64,000 nucleotides of DNA from Ottelia alismoides (taxonomy: Eukaryota > Streptophyta > Magnoliopsida > Alismatales > Hydrocharitaceae). Shown piece after piece: positions 10,138 through 21,495 of this stretch. Below the pieces are notes generated by a model that was not told the DNA's origin, searched no databases, and was given only the letters and a program-made list of their open reading frames with translations. Location: contig JAZKJV010005764.1 of NCBI GenBank assembly GCA_037367405.1, positions 62,001 to 126,000 of the forward strand, written 5' to 3'. The translations under genes were made by a program, and so were the position numbers. Numbering within the stretch: the first letter of the stretch is position 1; every line of letters starts with the position of its first letter.

Positions 10138-12915
10138 TGATGAATACCCATTCATCACTCTTTATTCTTCTATTTTAGCTACAAAAACCCTTTGCAAATA
10201 CATGTAGATATGTGTAAATACAAATAATTACCAAAAGCATGCATTGTGTAAAAACCTATAATTAGCATGTTTTTGTGCACAAAATAAAAGAATAAAGAGC
10301 AAAAAGAAAAAGAGGGAAATATTTAGAATAAATATTGAGCAACCTAACCCAAGGGAGGGCTCAGCATGGGCCTGACCGCATAAAAGCCAAAGTAGAGGGA
10401 GATAGGGGCTCACATGTGTGTATACTTCTGTAAATAAATAAAATATTTTCCTCACCCAAAAATATGTTTGTCTATATTGTGTGTATATTTAGAAACTATT
10501 AAAAACAAAATAAAAAGATAAAAATCAAAAATTCAAAAATACCCTTCTTTCACCATGTGCATAGACCATCACCCTTGTATTTATTTAACCCTATAAATAA
10601 ATAAAATTATTTTCAAAACTTTTTGTAAATATTCTATGTTACATTTTGTAAATAAAATAAATAACAAGAAACAAAACAAAAATCAAATAAAAATTACAAA
10701 ATTGAAAATACAAAAATACATTGTATAAATACCATGTATATAAATGTATTCAACCATTTATTTCACCCTTGTATATAAGTGATAAAAATAAAATAAAAAT
10801 ATTCTTTTATTCCATATTTCATGTTGTAAATAAATAAAATACAAAATGAGCATAAAAACACATAAAAATAACAAATAAAAAATCAAAAATAAAAACCCAT
10901 ATAGTGTACATATACCTATATATATAGCTACCCTACTTTTATTTCCAAAAATTAAATAAAAATCACCAAAAAATAGAAAAAAATAAAAGAAAAATATTTC
11001 ATGTTTTGAGTTTTCCTTAATTCGGCCTATTTCTACCCTAAAATAAATAAATAAAAATCACACACACGTGGCCGCCTCTGATTGGTCCACGGGGGACTGT
11101 TGACCCCGGTCAACTCCCCCGCGACCTCCTTCCTTTTCTGGACCACGCGTGTCGCGCCTCCTTCGCCGATTTTCCCACGCGACTCCAGGCTGTCCCCCAC
11201 GCATATCTCGAGCCCGGATTCTTCGCCATACATCCCTCTCCCTCGCCGGATCTTCTGCCATCAAATCCACGTCTTCTATAGCTGTCGCCACTCAACCCTA
11301 ATCGCCCCGGTCACTCTATATATTCCCGACCTCCGCCGCCTCCGCGCCGCATCTTTGGATAGCCATCCTTCTTCCCGTGACCTCCAGAGCAAAGCCCGAG
11401 GTGACAGCTCGAGTTAGACCCTGTTGCAGTGAGGTGAGGGTGTCCCTACCATTGATCCGGTGTTTCTCGCCGCCTTGCTCCGCCACCGGCGTTGAGCATC
11501 GAGCTTCAGGCCTTGACGCCCTTTGAAGCTAAGACCCGGAGATAGCCACACTCCAGCACAGTCTCCAGCATCCATCAGGTAGCCTTAATTCCTTCTAATT
11601 TCTTCCAATTCCCGATTACGCCCAAATCATAGCTCCGACGTACATCTCCGATTCCGATCACTTCGCGTATCATCTCGACCATCCGACCCTACCATCACCT
11701 TCACCATCTCCCCGCGCACCTTCTTCACCCATTCACACAACCCAGATCGCACAGGATCTGGGAGTCGAGCTCCACCGCCGTCGCCTCGCCGGAGCTCTTC
11801 CGCCCCACCGCACCGATCACCTTCACGCCACCTAACCGGGTCGAGGCACTTTGCCCTCGACCCGCGAAGCTTCTTGACCACTTTGCAGGTCCAAAGGGGG
11901 TGTCTGAGCCTCCTTCACAGTTCAGCCAGGAGCTTCGAGCCACTAGGCCTCGCCGGAGCCCCTCCAGGGCTCGGTTGGGCCCTTGGCCACCCGCAGCAGC
12001 TGCGCAACTTCACGCCGGACCTTCTCCGACCTTCAGGCGCAGCTGAGGAGGACCGGAGTTCACGCAGGACGTCGGCGAAGTTCGCCGGCGTCGAGTTCTT
12101 CCTCCACCCTCCAGAGCCGTCCGATGAAGACCTCACTCCAGTTCTCATCCTAGCCGTCGATCTGTAGAGGAGCAGCAGCCGTTGATCCATCTGAGGATCT
12201 CATCTGGACCGTCGCAACCGAGGAGAGAGGCGCAGGAGCCCAGCACCGTCAGATCAGCCACGTGGATCTCTCTCTGCCGTCGATCGAGCCCAAGAGCCGA
12301 AGGAGTAAAGGCGCGTTTGTTCTCCACCGTCAGATCTGCCACGCGTCAGAATCGGGCCGTCGCTATTAATAAAGGGGTAAATATCGTAGGCCCCCCTCGT
12401 AGTTTGTTGTTTTCGTTTAAGTCCTGTAATTTTTAATTCAGTTGTTTATTTTCTGGGATATTTGCATAGAGACCCTCGCGCTTAATTTTATTTGCATTTA
12501 TACCCCTGCCAGTAGAGACCCACGTGCTTTGGCACGTGTTTTGTTGGGTTATTTGCAATATATGCCCTGTAGTTCTGAATGTTATTCATTGAATAAAATG
12601 TTTTGTTTATTTGCATATATACCCCTGTGAGCATTTTATTTGCACATGTGCGAATTATTTTGGGTTATTTGCATATAAGCCCCTGGACTTTTGATACGAG
12701 TTATCAATAGGTCCCTGGAACTTATTTTTATTACATTTAGGTCCCTGTGTGCCCCAGGCACGTGCTTGGCACGTGTGTTGCTGGGTATTTTGCACCAGGA
12801 CCCCAGAACTTTTGGGTATTTGCACATAGGTCCCTGTGCACAGTGCCCCCTTGTTATTTTTGAATAAAATATCAAACGACCTCCAAATCCAATGAAATTT
12901 TGACACATGGCTCCT
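10138..12915 (+). repeat. Truncated LTR-A inside element C
   Basis: It begins with the exact LTR start TGATGAATACCCATTCATCA and follows the LTR-A layout to GACACATGGCTCCT, the equivalent of about 22526 in element A. It then stops, so roughly the last 0.9 kb (AT-rich tail, GTGTTCGACCC block and terminus) is missing. It contains the TATA motif near 11315, the GC-rich block (11080-12370), the intron-like segment 11579-11888 (CAG|GTAGCC to TTTGCAG|GTC) and the TTTGCA..CCCTG motif run (12430-12840). The 5' flank AGGTC is the expected target duplication; the 3' partner was lost with the truncation. No gene is present. Confidence 0.85.
11579..11888 (+). other. Putative intron inside the truncated LTR-A
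   Basis: Donor CAG|GTAGCC and acceptor TTTGCAG|GTC are 310 bp apart, in the same place and at the same length as in the three other LTR-A copies. It lies about 260 bp downstream of the TATA motif CTATATATTC. Splicing is inferred. Confidence 0.5.
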
Positions 12916-13560
12916 TCTTGCATCTCATTCTTGTGAAATAATCAACTCTCTCTTGTGTTTCTATGTATCTTTTCCTTTATAAAATTTTTTTTTTTGGTAT
13001 ATATTTGTATATATAACTAACTATTTGCAAAAAAACTTTTTGCATATGCATCATCATTTTTCAAAAATCCATAAAAATTTTAAAATTTTGAAAATTGTTT
13101 CACAAAAAGATTTTGTTTTCTTTTCCTTGCATGTATATATTTTCTTTCATTTGCATGAGCATTTTTCAGGATGATTTTGACAATTAAACTAAGTCTGGAA
13201 TAAATTTGAAGAATGGAGCTTAGTTGGACCTTAATGCACTTAATTTCAGAGGAACCTTATAAGATTTGGAGTTAAGACTTTTCAGGTCCTAGTGACTTAA
13301 TTCTTTGAGTCCATAAGACTATGTTCACATGTCATCTTGATGAGTCTAAGTAGAACATTTAACAACACACACATGATTCTTTCAGACCGTGGCTTACCTT
13401 GGACACTACACTTTACACGTAGCTCTTCATGGATGAGGTAGTGAGGGAGCAGAATCTTTTGGCTTGGGGTAGCATACGAGGGTAGTACATCTAGGCGGAA
13501 CCTCTCGTCCTCCTCTAGGGAGGGAAGTGCGTCTCAACCTAGTTTGGTGATGTTGAGGTC
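12915..13560 (+). repeat. Duplicated segment of element C, copy 2
   Basis: This is an almost exact second copy of 9493-10137, starting right at the break point of the truncated LTR-A and continuing into the rest of the element without interruption. The join shows at most one or two bases of microhomology. Confidence 0.85.
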
Positions 13561-14315
13561 TAAAGACAGGAGCTGTGGGGTTGCAATAATGCTTCAAAAG
13601 AGGGATAGTCTACTGGCTCAAGAGGAAAAACTCCTTATGTAAATGCTGCACCTTGTATATAGTAAAAAAAAGAAAAAAATGCAAAAGTGGACAGGCTTGA
13701 TAGAAAAATAAAATGCCTGTAAAAAAAAAGAAAAAAAGAAAAAAAAAGAAAAGAATAAGAGCTTCAAAGTCATATATTCATGAGCTTGCAGCGGGTGACA
13801 TGGCTACACTGGTCATGCATCTAAGGATAGGTAACTACACTGGTTACCGTCCATTCTCTTCTCCATCCCTTCTTCTTGAGCTGGTTGTACTTGAACTTAG
13901 AAGGGAATATCCCCGCTCCTCGAGGAAAGAGTTGCCAGATCGGGTTATTTGAGTTACCTTGTTGAGAGAGGTTGAATCTTTGCTACTTTTGAGATGAAGA
14001 CCTATATTTCACTTACACGTACAAGTAAGATTTCATAGTCATAAGAATTTGTGTCTGTAGACTTGTTCTGATCTGACTGTTGAGGAGACCTGAATAGGAG
14101 TCTTGTGGAACTTAGAGGCTGTTAGGTTTTAATTCCATATCCCTTTAAGGTTCCGACACACTAATAATCCAAAGGTCCGACAGAGCTCCAGACTACATTT
14201 TTATGAAGATAAGTTTGAAAGTCAATGTTGTTCTAACTTCTTTCCTTTTTCTTTTCTTTATTTTTATTTTCACTTATTTTCCAAATAAGTGTTTGCTAAG
14301 GGACTAGCAAAGGTA
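13561..14315 (+). other. 3' non-coding region of element C
   Basis: There is no gene. The order of short blocks (GGGTTGCAATAA, GGGATAGTCTACTGGCTCAA, GAGCTGGTTGTACTTGAACT, GGACTAGCAAAG) matches 33105-33882 of element A. A poly-A/AAAAAG simple-sequence stretch lies at 13660-13755. Confidence 0.7.
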
Positions 14316-14328
14316 AAGTATAGGGGAA
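14316..14328 (+). other. Polypurine tract of element C
   Basis: AAAGTATAGGGGA lies immediately before the LTR-B start at 14329. This is the expected plus-strand primer site, with the same GTATAGGGG core as the internal cassettes at 8977-9330. Confidence 0.75.
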
Positions 14329-15954
14329 TGATGAATACACGATTCATCGCCTTTATTCTTTTATTTTAGCCTCTTTTCCTTAGTGAAATACCTGTAAATA
14401 CCACTAATTCCATAAAATTACCATTTTACATTCATTTGTTAATTATGCATTTTTAACACTTTTTGTACATAAATAAAAGAATAAAGAAGAAAAGAAAAAG
14501 AAAAGGAGGTATTTATGCAATAAATATAGACTGACCCAAACCCGGAGAGAAGGTCAAGACTTGACCTGATCGACCAAGAATAAAGTAGGGGGAGATAAGG
14601 TTGTCTGTCAGAAAAATCAAAAATATCTTGTACATATTTTTTATCTATATTTGTATAAAACTTACATTATTTTATTTGTATATAATTTGACCTCAAATCA
14701 CTTATTTTTGTAAATAAAAGTTGTGAATAAAATTGTGTTGTAAATAATAAAAATATTTGTAAAATTAAATAATGTATATATTGTAAATAATTACACCCAG
14801 AAAAAGTCGTAATGCGATAATTGAAACATCAATTCCGGCTCCATACGAGCTCAAATCGAACCAAACTCACTTCCATAATACTATAAATTAAATTATCTTT
14901 CAAATGGTTGTCGTTCGTATTTTTTGGAGTTACGGTTAAAAAGTCGGTTTTCTGGGGTGTATTGTGCAGTTTACCCATATATTTGTGTATAATTATTAAT
15001 ATTTATTTTTACTTAATGTATATATTATAAATATTGTTTTCAATAAAAATAAAAATTAGAAAAAAAATTAATTAAAAAAATCTTGTATAAAAATTGTTTC
15101 CTTATTTGCACCTATGTACATTATATTATATGTATATAATATATGTATACCACTAACTTCCTTAAATAAAAACCATCAAAAAAATTTTAATTCCCTAACA
15201 TTAATTTTTTAATTTAAATTAATTCCGAATTTTTTATTTAATTATTTGATTTTATTTGATTGATTTGATTTTATAACATGCCTTATATATTAGATTTGAT
15301 TGCATACCTTTAATGGCCACCATTAAGGTGGCCAATTAATTTCCAATTAATTAATTTATTTATTTAATTTATTTATTTCGAATTTCGTAATTAATTATTT
15401 AATTTATTTATTAATTTAATTATTTTATTAATCAACCCAATAAATACCTTCCTTTTTTGTAAATATTTTCCTTTTTTGATTTTTTCTCTCTTTTTAATGG
15501 GCTCCTCCTCCCTCATTCAAACTTGATCGATCTTTGGCGGAGAGGAGCCCAGTTTCCGAGAGATTTCTTGTTGAAGAGGGTCCTAGCCTCCGATCCAGTC
15601 GGTGACAACAACGTGAGCTTCGTCGAGGTCATCATGGCTTGTCCAAACCCCGAGGTGAGATCCACTTTTACTTGTCGTTTTCGTAGGTAGATCGTAGGTT
15701 TAAATTTTGCGTAGGTGTAGTGAGTAGTTTTTAGATTAAAAATCCCAAAATTTCATCACACTTTAATCCACATCTGACACCGATTTTTCGCCTCATTTTC
15801 ATGTCCCGTCAGTTCTTTTTCTATCTCACGCAACCACACACCTCCGACCACGCACGGTGGTCGGAGTCCACGGATCTCTCTTCCATCTTGCCGAGATCCG
15901 CCCATTCACTTATCCTATTTTTGTGTATAAATAAAAAAAATATTTTTCTTGTTA

Positions 15955-16190
15955 TCCCACAATTATTTTTGCAGGAAGAATTAAAAAAATATTCTTTTCT
16001 CTCTAAACTCTGTTTTGCAGGAAAATAAAAAAAACCTTTCTCTAACTCTAACAATTTATTTTGCAGGATAATTTAAAAAAAATATAAAAAGAACTTTCTC
16101 TTTTCTCTAACATATTGTTTTGCTGGAAAACAATAAAACTTAAAAAATAAAAAAAAACATTATTTATCCTTTCTTTTCTTATTTTCAGAT
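15955..16190 (+). repeat. Tandem array of 3'-splice-site-like motifs in LTR-B
   Basis: Pyrimidine-rich runs ending in GCAG or TCAG occur at 15974, 16020, 16066 and 16188, with a decayed TGCTG unit at about 16124. Periods are about 46, 46, 58 and 64 bp. A conserved donor-like site is upstream at 15655. The minus-strand LTR-B has a longer version at 4275-4620. Confidence 0.65.
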
Positions 16191-16294
16191 TTAAAAAAAT
16201 AAAAAAATTTATTCATTTCTATTTTTCTGTTTACAAAATATACAATAAAAATCATATAACAAAAAAATAATAAAAAAAAATAACACAGCAGTAG

Positions 16295-16720
16295 GGGGCC
16301 GCGGCCTGCAGCACCCCCGCTGCCCCATCGCCGGCGACTCGCACGCAGCCAACTGCCGCCCTTCCAGCGGGCGGAGCCCCGTCCGCGCCTCCGCGCGCGT
16401 CCGCGCGGGCTCCTCCACCTGGCGCCGCCGCGCTTCCTGCCGCGCGCCCACGCGGCGCCGCACCGCCCCGTTCCCGCTCCAGTCCAGGCCCGTGCGCAGC
16501 AGGCCCTCCTGCCCCTCCGCCCTCGAGCGGGCGGCCCCGCCCCGAGCCTCTCCGCCGCTCCCGCGGACGCGCGCCCTCCTCGCGCGCTCGTGTCGCGCGG
16601 ACGCGCGACCCCTCCGCCATCTTCAACCGCTACCCGCCCGCGCCGATCCTCCTCGAACTCCTGCCGCCGCGTGGACACCCCGCGCTCCTCCGATTCCCGT
16701 GGGCGGCGGCAGCGGCTCCA
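16295..16720 (+). other. GC-rich island within LTR-B
   Basis: About 430 bp of very GC-rich sequence with GCGCG and CCGCC runs lies within AT-rich LTR. Frames are open on both strands because of composition; none matches a family I know. It may be leader sequence downstream of the putative splice acceptors. Confidence 0.6.
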
Positions 16721-17920
16721 CCAACAAAAAGAAACGAAGGCCCCATCAAAGAGGAACCCTAGGATTTGGCTTGTGAATAAAAAGGGGCAAATTACATCTT
16801 CAGCTTCAAATGTTTCTAATATTGCAAAACGCCCCCCTCCAGTGAGCAAGTCACATGCCAAGCACCATCCTTACTGGGTAATTTGCATTCTGTGCCTCAT
16901 TTTTTATTTCATAATAATATGTGTAGCAGAAACTTTAAAATTGCACTCTAGTCCTCGTGTGTCCAAACAACAATTGCAATATCTTTTTGAATGGAATAAA
17001 TACTTTTATGAATGCATAAATTCTCAGAAAATTTATGGATGCTCTTCTTATGTGCCTAATCATTGTATAAAATTTTCATAGCTTTTCGTTGACATTTAAT
17101 ATATTTAAAAATAAAAAATAGTGCTTTTGTGTCTTTTTCTCTGCCTACACTTTGAAAATTCATAAAAAAAAAGAAAAATTTGCCTAAAAATTCCAAAAAA
17201 TTTCTTAGGTGTATTTTGTTGTGCTTTATTTTCAGACCAATTTTTGTGCATTTTCTATATATAAAACTCAAAAAAATTGTAAAATACGAAAAATCTTATA
17301 AAAATTGCAGAAAATTGTAGAAAAATCCAAAAATTGTGATTTCAGTCTCTTTTTGTAGATATTGCTTTCTAGTTTCATTTAAAAATAATATCTTGGAGTT
17401 TTTAACTTTTAAAGAACTTTTAAATTGAAAAAGACTCCTGACTGTGAATAATTTGCTCATTTTGCACTGTTTTATTTTTTGAAAATTAAAAAAACATCAG
17501 AAAATCACGAAAAATTACCAAAATTATTTTATTATATATAAAACTCAAAAAGATTTTCTTTGAACTTTTCTGTGCATTTTTTATTATTTAGAAAAATACC
17601 AAAAAAGTGTTGTGTGTGTGTTTTGTGCATTTTGTGCTTATTCAAAAAAATATAAAAAATATAAAAGTCAAAAACCACTAAAAATTTGCTTTCGAAATCT
17701 GGCTACTTAGTTATTAAATCGTGCTCCTTGTGTTCGACCCTGGTCGCTATACCAGGTAAAAAGAATAGCGAAGACCGCTTATATTTCTTTTATTGATTTA
17801 TATTTTTTAAGTGGTTAAATTTTATTTTTCTTGTTGACCGATTTCCGTGGTTGAGAACAACGACACATTTGTGATATTATTATTTATCCTCTCTTAACCA
17901 CGTCGAATTTCGCGTCATCA

Positions 17921-18534
17921 GAATGATTCGGAAGTGGCTTGACATGTCGGTTTTCCACCACGTGGCCGAGGAGACGAATGCCAAGGAGCTATGGGACAAG
18001 TTGTCCGAGCTCTATGACCAGAAGACCGCTACCAACAAGGCTTTCTTGATTAGAAAGCTTGTGAACTTGAAATACAAAGATGGAACCAAAGTGGCAGAGC
18101 ATCTGAATGATTTTCAAAGCATTATCAACCAGTTGACATCCATGGGTTTGACACTTGATGACGAGTTGCAGTCACTTCTTCTTTTGGGCTCACTACCAGA
18201 CAGTTGGGAGACTCTAGTAGTCACAGTGAGCAACTCTGCGAAGGATAGCAAGCTGACCATGGCTACGGTCAAGGGCAGTCTCTTCAATGAGGAGATTAGA
18301 CGTCGCTCTTCGGGAGAGGCATCCTCCTCTTCACATGTCTATGCAGTTGAGAGGAGAGGAAGATCCAGTAGCAGAGGAGCATCACAGGAGAGGCAGAAAT
18401 CCAGAGACAAGTCCAAAGGCAGAGGAAAGTGTCACCATTGCCAGAAGCCAGGTCACTGGAAGAGAGATTGCAGGGTTTGGAAGAAGAACAAGCTGAAGCC
18501 AAGAAGGATCAGAAAAAGGAAGATGGGAATGTAG
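17921..18534 (+). pseudogene. Copia Gag, C-terminal part with zinc knuckle
   Basis: The frame encodes a Gag C-terminal half beginning at IRKWLDMSVFHHVAEE and including LWDKLSELYDQKTATNKAFL, a typical copia Gag segment, and the nucleocapsid zinc knuckle CHHCQKPGHWKRDC (nt about 18430-18471). The N-terminal part is absent because LTR-B of element C cuts in at 17921. The frame ends at 18534, out of phase with protease. The true path switches frame near 18480-18500, around an AAGAAGAA run, which indicates a small indel. Confidence 0.85.
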
Positions 18535-19742
18535 CTGCAGTTGTGGCAGATGAAAGTGCAGATGAGGTGATTCTCACCATCCAGGACCAGTGCTTGCACA
18601 CAGGGAGCGATTTGGAGTGGGTTGTTGACACAGCCGCTTCATATCATGTAACTCCACACATGGAGTTCTTCACCACCTACACTAGGGGTGACTATGGGAG
18701 AGTCTTGATGGGTAACGAAAGTTACTCTAAGATCATTGGCATGGGCACCATCTCGATCCAGACGGATGTTGGGTGCTCAATGATTCTCCAGAATGTGAGG
18801 CATGTTCCTGATGTGCGGCTTAGCCTTATATCTGGCTCACAGCTAGATAGTGAAGGCTACCATTTGAAGTTCGGCGACAACAGATGCAAGATTAGCAAGG
18901 GTTCTCTCATCATGGCCAGGGGCAGCTTGTGTCACACGCTCTACATGACTAGAGTGAAGGTCATGGATGGCAGTTTGCATGCTAGTGAGGCAGACAATTC
19001 AGATTTGTGGCACCGTCGACTTGGCCACATGAGCCAGAAGGGCTTGCAGCTTCTTAGCAAGAGAGAGTTGATCCCCTTCCACAATGACATCACTTTGTCT
19101 CCTTGTGATGCATGTGAGGTTGGGAAGAGCAGGAGTGCACCTTACAGAGCAAGATCCAAGGTGAAGGGAGACCTTCTACAGCTGGTTCACTCAGATATTT
19201 GTGGTCCTATGGACACAGCCTCTTTGGGAGGCAACAGGTATTTTGTCACCTTCATTGATGATACATCTAGGAAGGTGTGGGTGTATATGCTGAGATCGAA
19301 GGATCAAGTGTTTGATTGCTTCAAGAAGTTCCATGCCATGGTTGAGCGTGAGATAGGGAAATTGTTGAAGTGTCTACGCACAGACAATGGGGGAGAGTAC
19401 ACCTCCCATAGCTTTCAGAGCTATTGTGCAGAGCACGGCATCAGGCATGAGAGGACAGAGCCAGGCACACCCCAGCATAATGGTCTAGCTGAGAGGATGA
19501 ACAGGACCATTGTTGAGAGAGTTTGCTGTATGCTGAAGACAGCGAAGTTGCCCAAGACCTTTTGGGCTGAGGCGGTTCGCACCGCATGTTACTTGGTTAA
19601 CCGATCTCCATCAGTTCCTTTGGGCTTCAAGATTCCAGAGTGTGTTTGGACAGGTAAAGACCCCTCATATGCTCATTTGAGGGTGTTTGGATGCAAGGCG
19701 TATGCATTGGTACCCAAGGAGCAGCGGAAGAAGTTGGATGAT
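18480..19742 (+). pseudogene. Copia protease and integrase
   Basis: In the second frame the sequence continues as EEEQAEAKKDQKK, then the aspartic protease WVVDTAASYHVTPHMEFF (about 18617-18670). The pre-integrase zinc-binding domain follows (LWHRRLGHMSQKGL, CDACEVGKS; about 19006-19130), then the integrase core with HSDICGP (first Asp), RTDNGGEY (second Asp, about 19378-19401) and PQHNGLAERMNRTI (catalytic Glu). The frame stops at the element A insertion after KKLDD. The domains are intact, but the protein is cut before reverse transcriptase. Confidence 0.88.
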
Positions 19743-20925
19743 TGATGAATACCCATTCATCACTCTTTATTCTTATATTTTAGCTACAAAAACCTATGCA
19801 AATGCATGTAGATATGTGTAAATAGGGTCAATTAGCAAAAGCATGCATGTTTGTAAATATAGATAATTAGCATGTTTTTGTGCAAAAATAAAAGAATAAA
19901 GATGAAAAAGAAAAAAAAGGGAAATATTTAGAATAAATATTGAGCAACCTAACCCAAGGGAGGGCTCAGCATGGGCCCGACCGCATAAAAGCCAAGTAGA
20001 GGGAGATAGGGGCTCACATGTGTACATATTTTATGTAAATAAATAAATAATATTTTCCTCATCCAAAAATATGTTTGTATATATTTTATATATTTATACA
20101 CTATTAAAAACAAAATAAAAATTTAAAAATCAAAAAGACCAAAAATACCCTTACACCATGTATATAGACCACCTTCCTTATTTATTTAACCTTGTAAATA
20201 AATTTATTTATTTTTGAAACTTTGTGTAAATATTCTATTATATATATTGTAAATAAAATAAATAAAAAGAAACAAAACAAAAATCAAATAAAAATTACAA
20301 AATTAAAAATGCAAAAACATATTGTACATATGCCATGTATATAGTGTACATAACTATTTACTTTACCCATGTATATAAATAATAAAAATAAAATAAAAAT
20401 AGCCTTTTATTCCTCATTTTATCCTATAAATAAATAAAATATAAAATGGGAATAAAAATGCATAAAAATAACTAATTAAAAATCAAAAATTAAAAATCAT
20501 ATATTGTATATATACCTATGTATAGACCTATATTGTATATACCTTATTTTTATTTCCAAAAATTAATTAAAAATTACAAAAAAATAGAAAAAAATAAAAT
20601 AAAAATATTTTGTGTTTTAAGTTTTTGAAAATTCGGCCATTTAAAGGCCCAAAAAAATCAAATAAAAACTCAGGCCTTGGCGGGCTCTGATTGGTCCACG
20701 GGGGATTGTTGACCCCCGGTCAACACCTCCCCCAGGACCACCAGAGCCGGATCTGGTTCGCGGACCCATCTTCTCCCATTTATTCTAACCAGATCCGACC
20801 TCCATTTAGCCTAATCCTTGGTCCTAATTACTCCCCAGGTATCCGGGAATCCCGCCCGACATCGATCCTAGGGATCCGTGCTCCATCGAGCCGGACCCGA
20901 GCTCCTCTTCCCGGACCTGCACCCA

Positions 20926-20933
20926 CATAAAAG
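20926..20933 (+). promoter_or_regulatory. TATA-like motif of LTR-A
   Basis: CATAAAAG precedes the GC-rich leader in the 5' LTR, at the position where the truncated LTR-A and A1 have TATATA. It is the likely core promoter; the same motif occurs in the 3' LTR near 35084. Confidence 0.45.
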
Positions 20934-21185
20934 CCGAGCTCCGCCGCACTCCACTCGCATCTTTGGCTCCCCACTCTCACTCCTGTGACCTCCATCGCAT
21001 CCAGCGAGGTGACAGCTCCCGTTTGCCGGTGTTGCAGCGAGGAGGAGGTGGCCGGTCACTGATCCGGCAGCTTTGCGCCGCCGTGCTCCGCCACCCGACC
21101 GGAGCTCGAGCCTCAGGCCTTGACGCCCTTCGAGGCGACGACCGGGAGCTAGCTAAGCTCCAGCATAGTCTTCCGCTCCACCCAG

Positions 21186-21495
21186 GTAACCCTTTAGCCT
21201 TTCCATTTAGCGTAATTTCTGGTTACCCCCGATTTGTACCTCCGACGAGTTCCTCTGATTCCGGCCATATCGAGTAGCATTTTGATCATCGGAACCTACG
21301 CTCACCTTCGCCACTCCCTCACGCACGTTCTTCGCCCAATCATTCAACCCAGCTCGCCCCGGAGCTGGGATTCGAGCTCCACCATCCCCAGCTCGTCGGA
21401 GCTCATCCGTCCCGACCCACAGTTCGCCTTCACCCCGCTTCTTTGGGTCGAGGCACTTTGCCCTCGACCCGCGAAGCTTTTGGTGTGTTTTGCAG
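21186..21495 (+). other. Putative intron inside the 5' LTR of element A
   Basis: Donor CCCAG|GTAACC and acceptor GTTTTGCAG|GTC are 310 bp apart, about 250 bp downstream of the TATA-like motif. Equivalent sites are kept in the other LTR-A copies at 310-311 bp spacing. If spliced, it is a leader intron duplicated with each LTR. Splicing is inferred. Confidence 0.5.

Larger units (their letters stand above)
6263..17920 (+). mobile_element. Non-autonomous Athila-like element C (gag only, TR-GAG-like)
   Basis: The element shows leader, one gag-like reading frame (6868-8835), hairpin/PPT-like cassettes (8977-9369), a long 3' non-coding part, a polypurine tract (14316-14328) and a 3' LTR-B (14329-17920). 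Its leader and 3' region align in order with the autonomous element at 19743-37563, but there is no protease, reverse transcriptase, RNase H or integrase. The 5' LTR, primer site and first part of the leader are missing at the left, where an inverted LTR-B abuts at 6262. A truncated LTR-A (10138-12915) and a local duplication interrupt the 3' part. The right end joins copia gag sequence, so element C inserted into the Tork element; the expected 5-bp duplication is GAATG. Confidence 0.8.
14329..17920 (+). repeat. 3' LTR-B of element C (3592 bp)
   Basis: It starts TGATGAATACACGATTCATCG and ends GCGTCATCA. It holds a long AT-rich U3, a donor-like GAG|GTGAG at 15655, an array of TTTTGCAG motifs (15955-16190), a very GC-rich island (16295-16720), an AT-rich tail, and near the end the block GTGCTCCTTGTGTTCGACCC followed by a CCTGG/CCAGG hairpin (17722-17756), also present in LTR-A. 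Its terminal structure shows kinship with LTR-A, but the bodies differ. Copia gag sequence follows at 17921. No protein is encoded. Confidence 0.88.

Noticed and set aside
16160..16861. Long overlapping open frames on both strands in the GC-rich island
   Set aside because: They lie wholly inside LTR-B, are open in several frames because of extreme GC content, and show no domain.
18429..18480. Protein start for the protease-integrase frame at 18429
   Set aside because: There is no ATG there, and the zinc knuckle is read in the other frame over this stretch. The frame is entered by a phase change, not by initiation.
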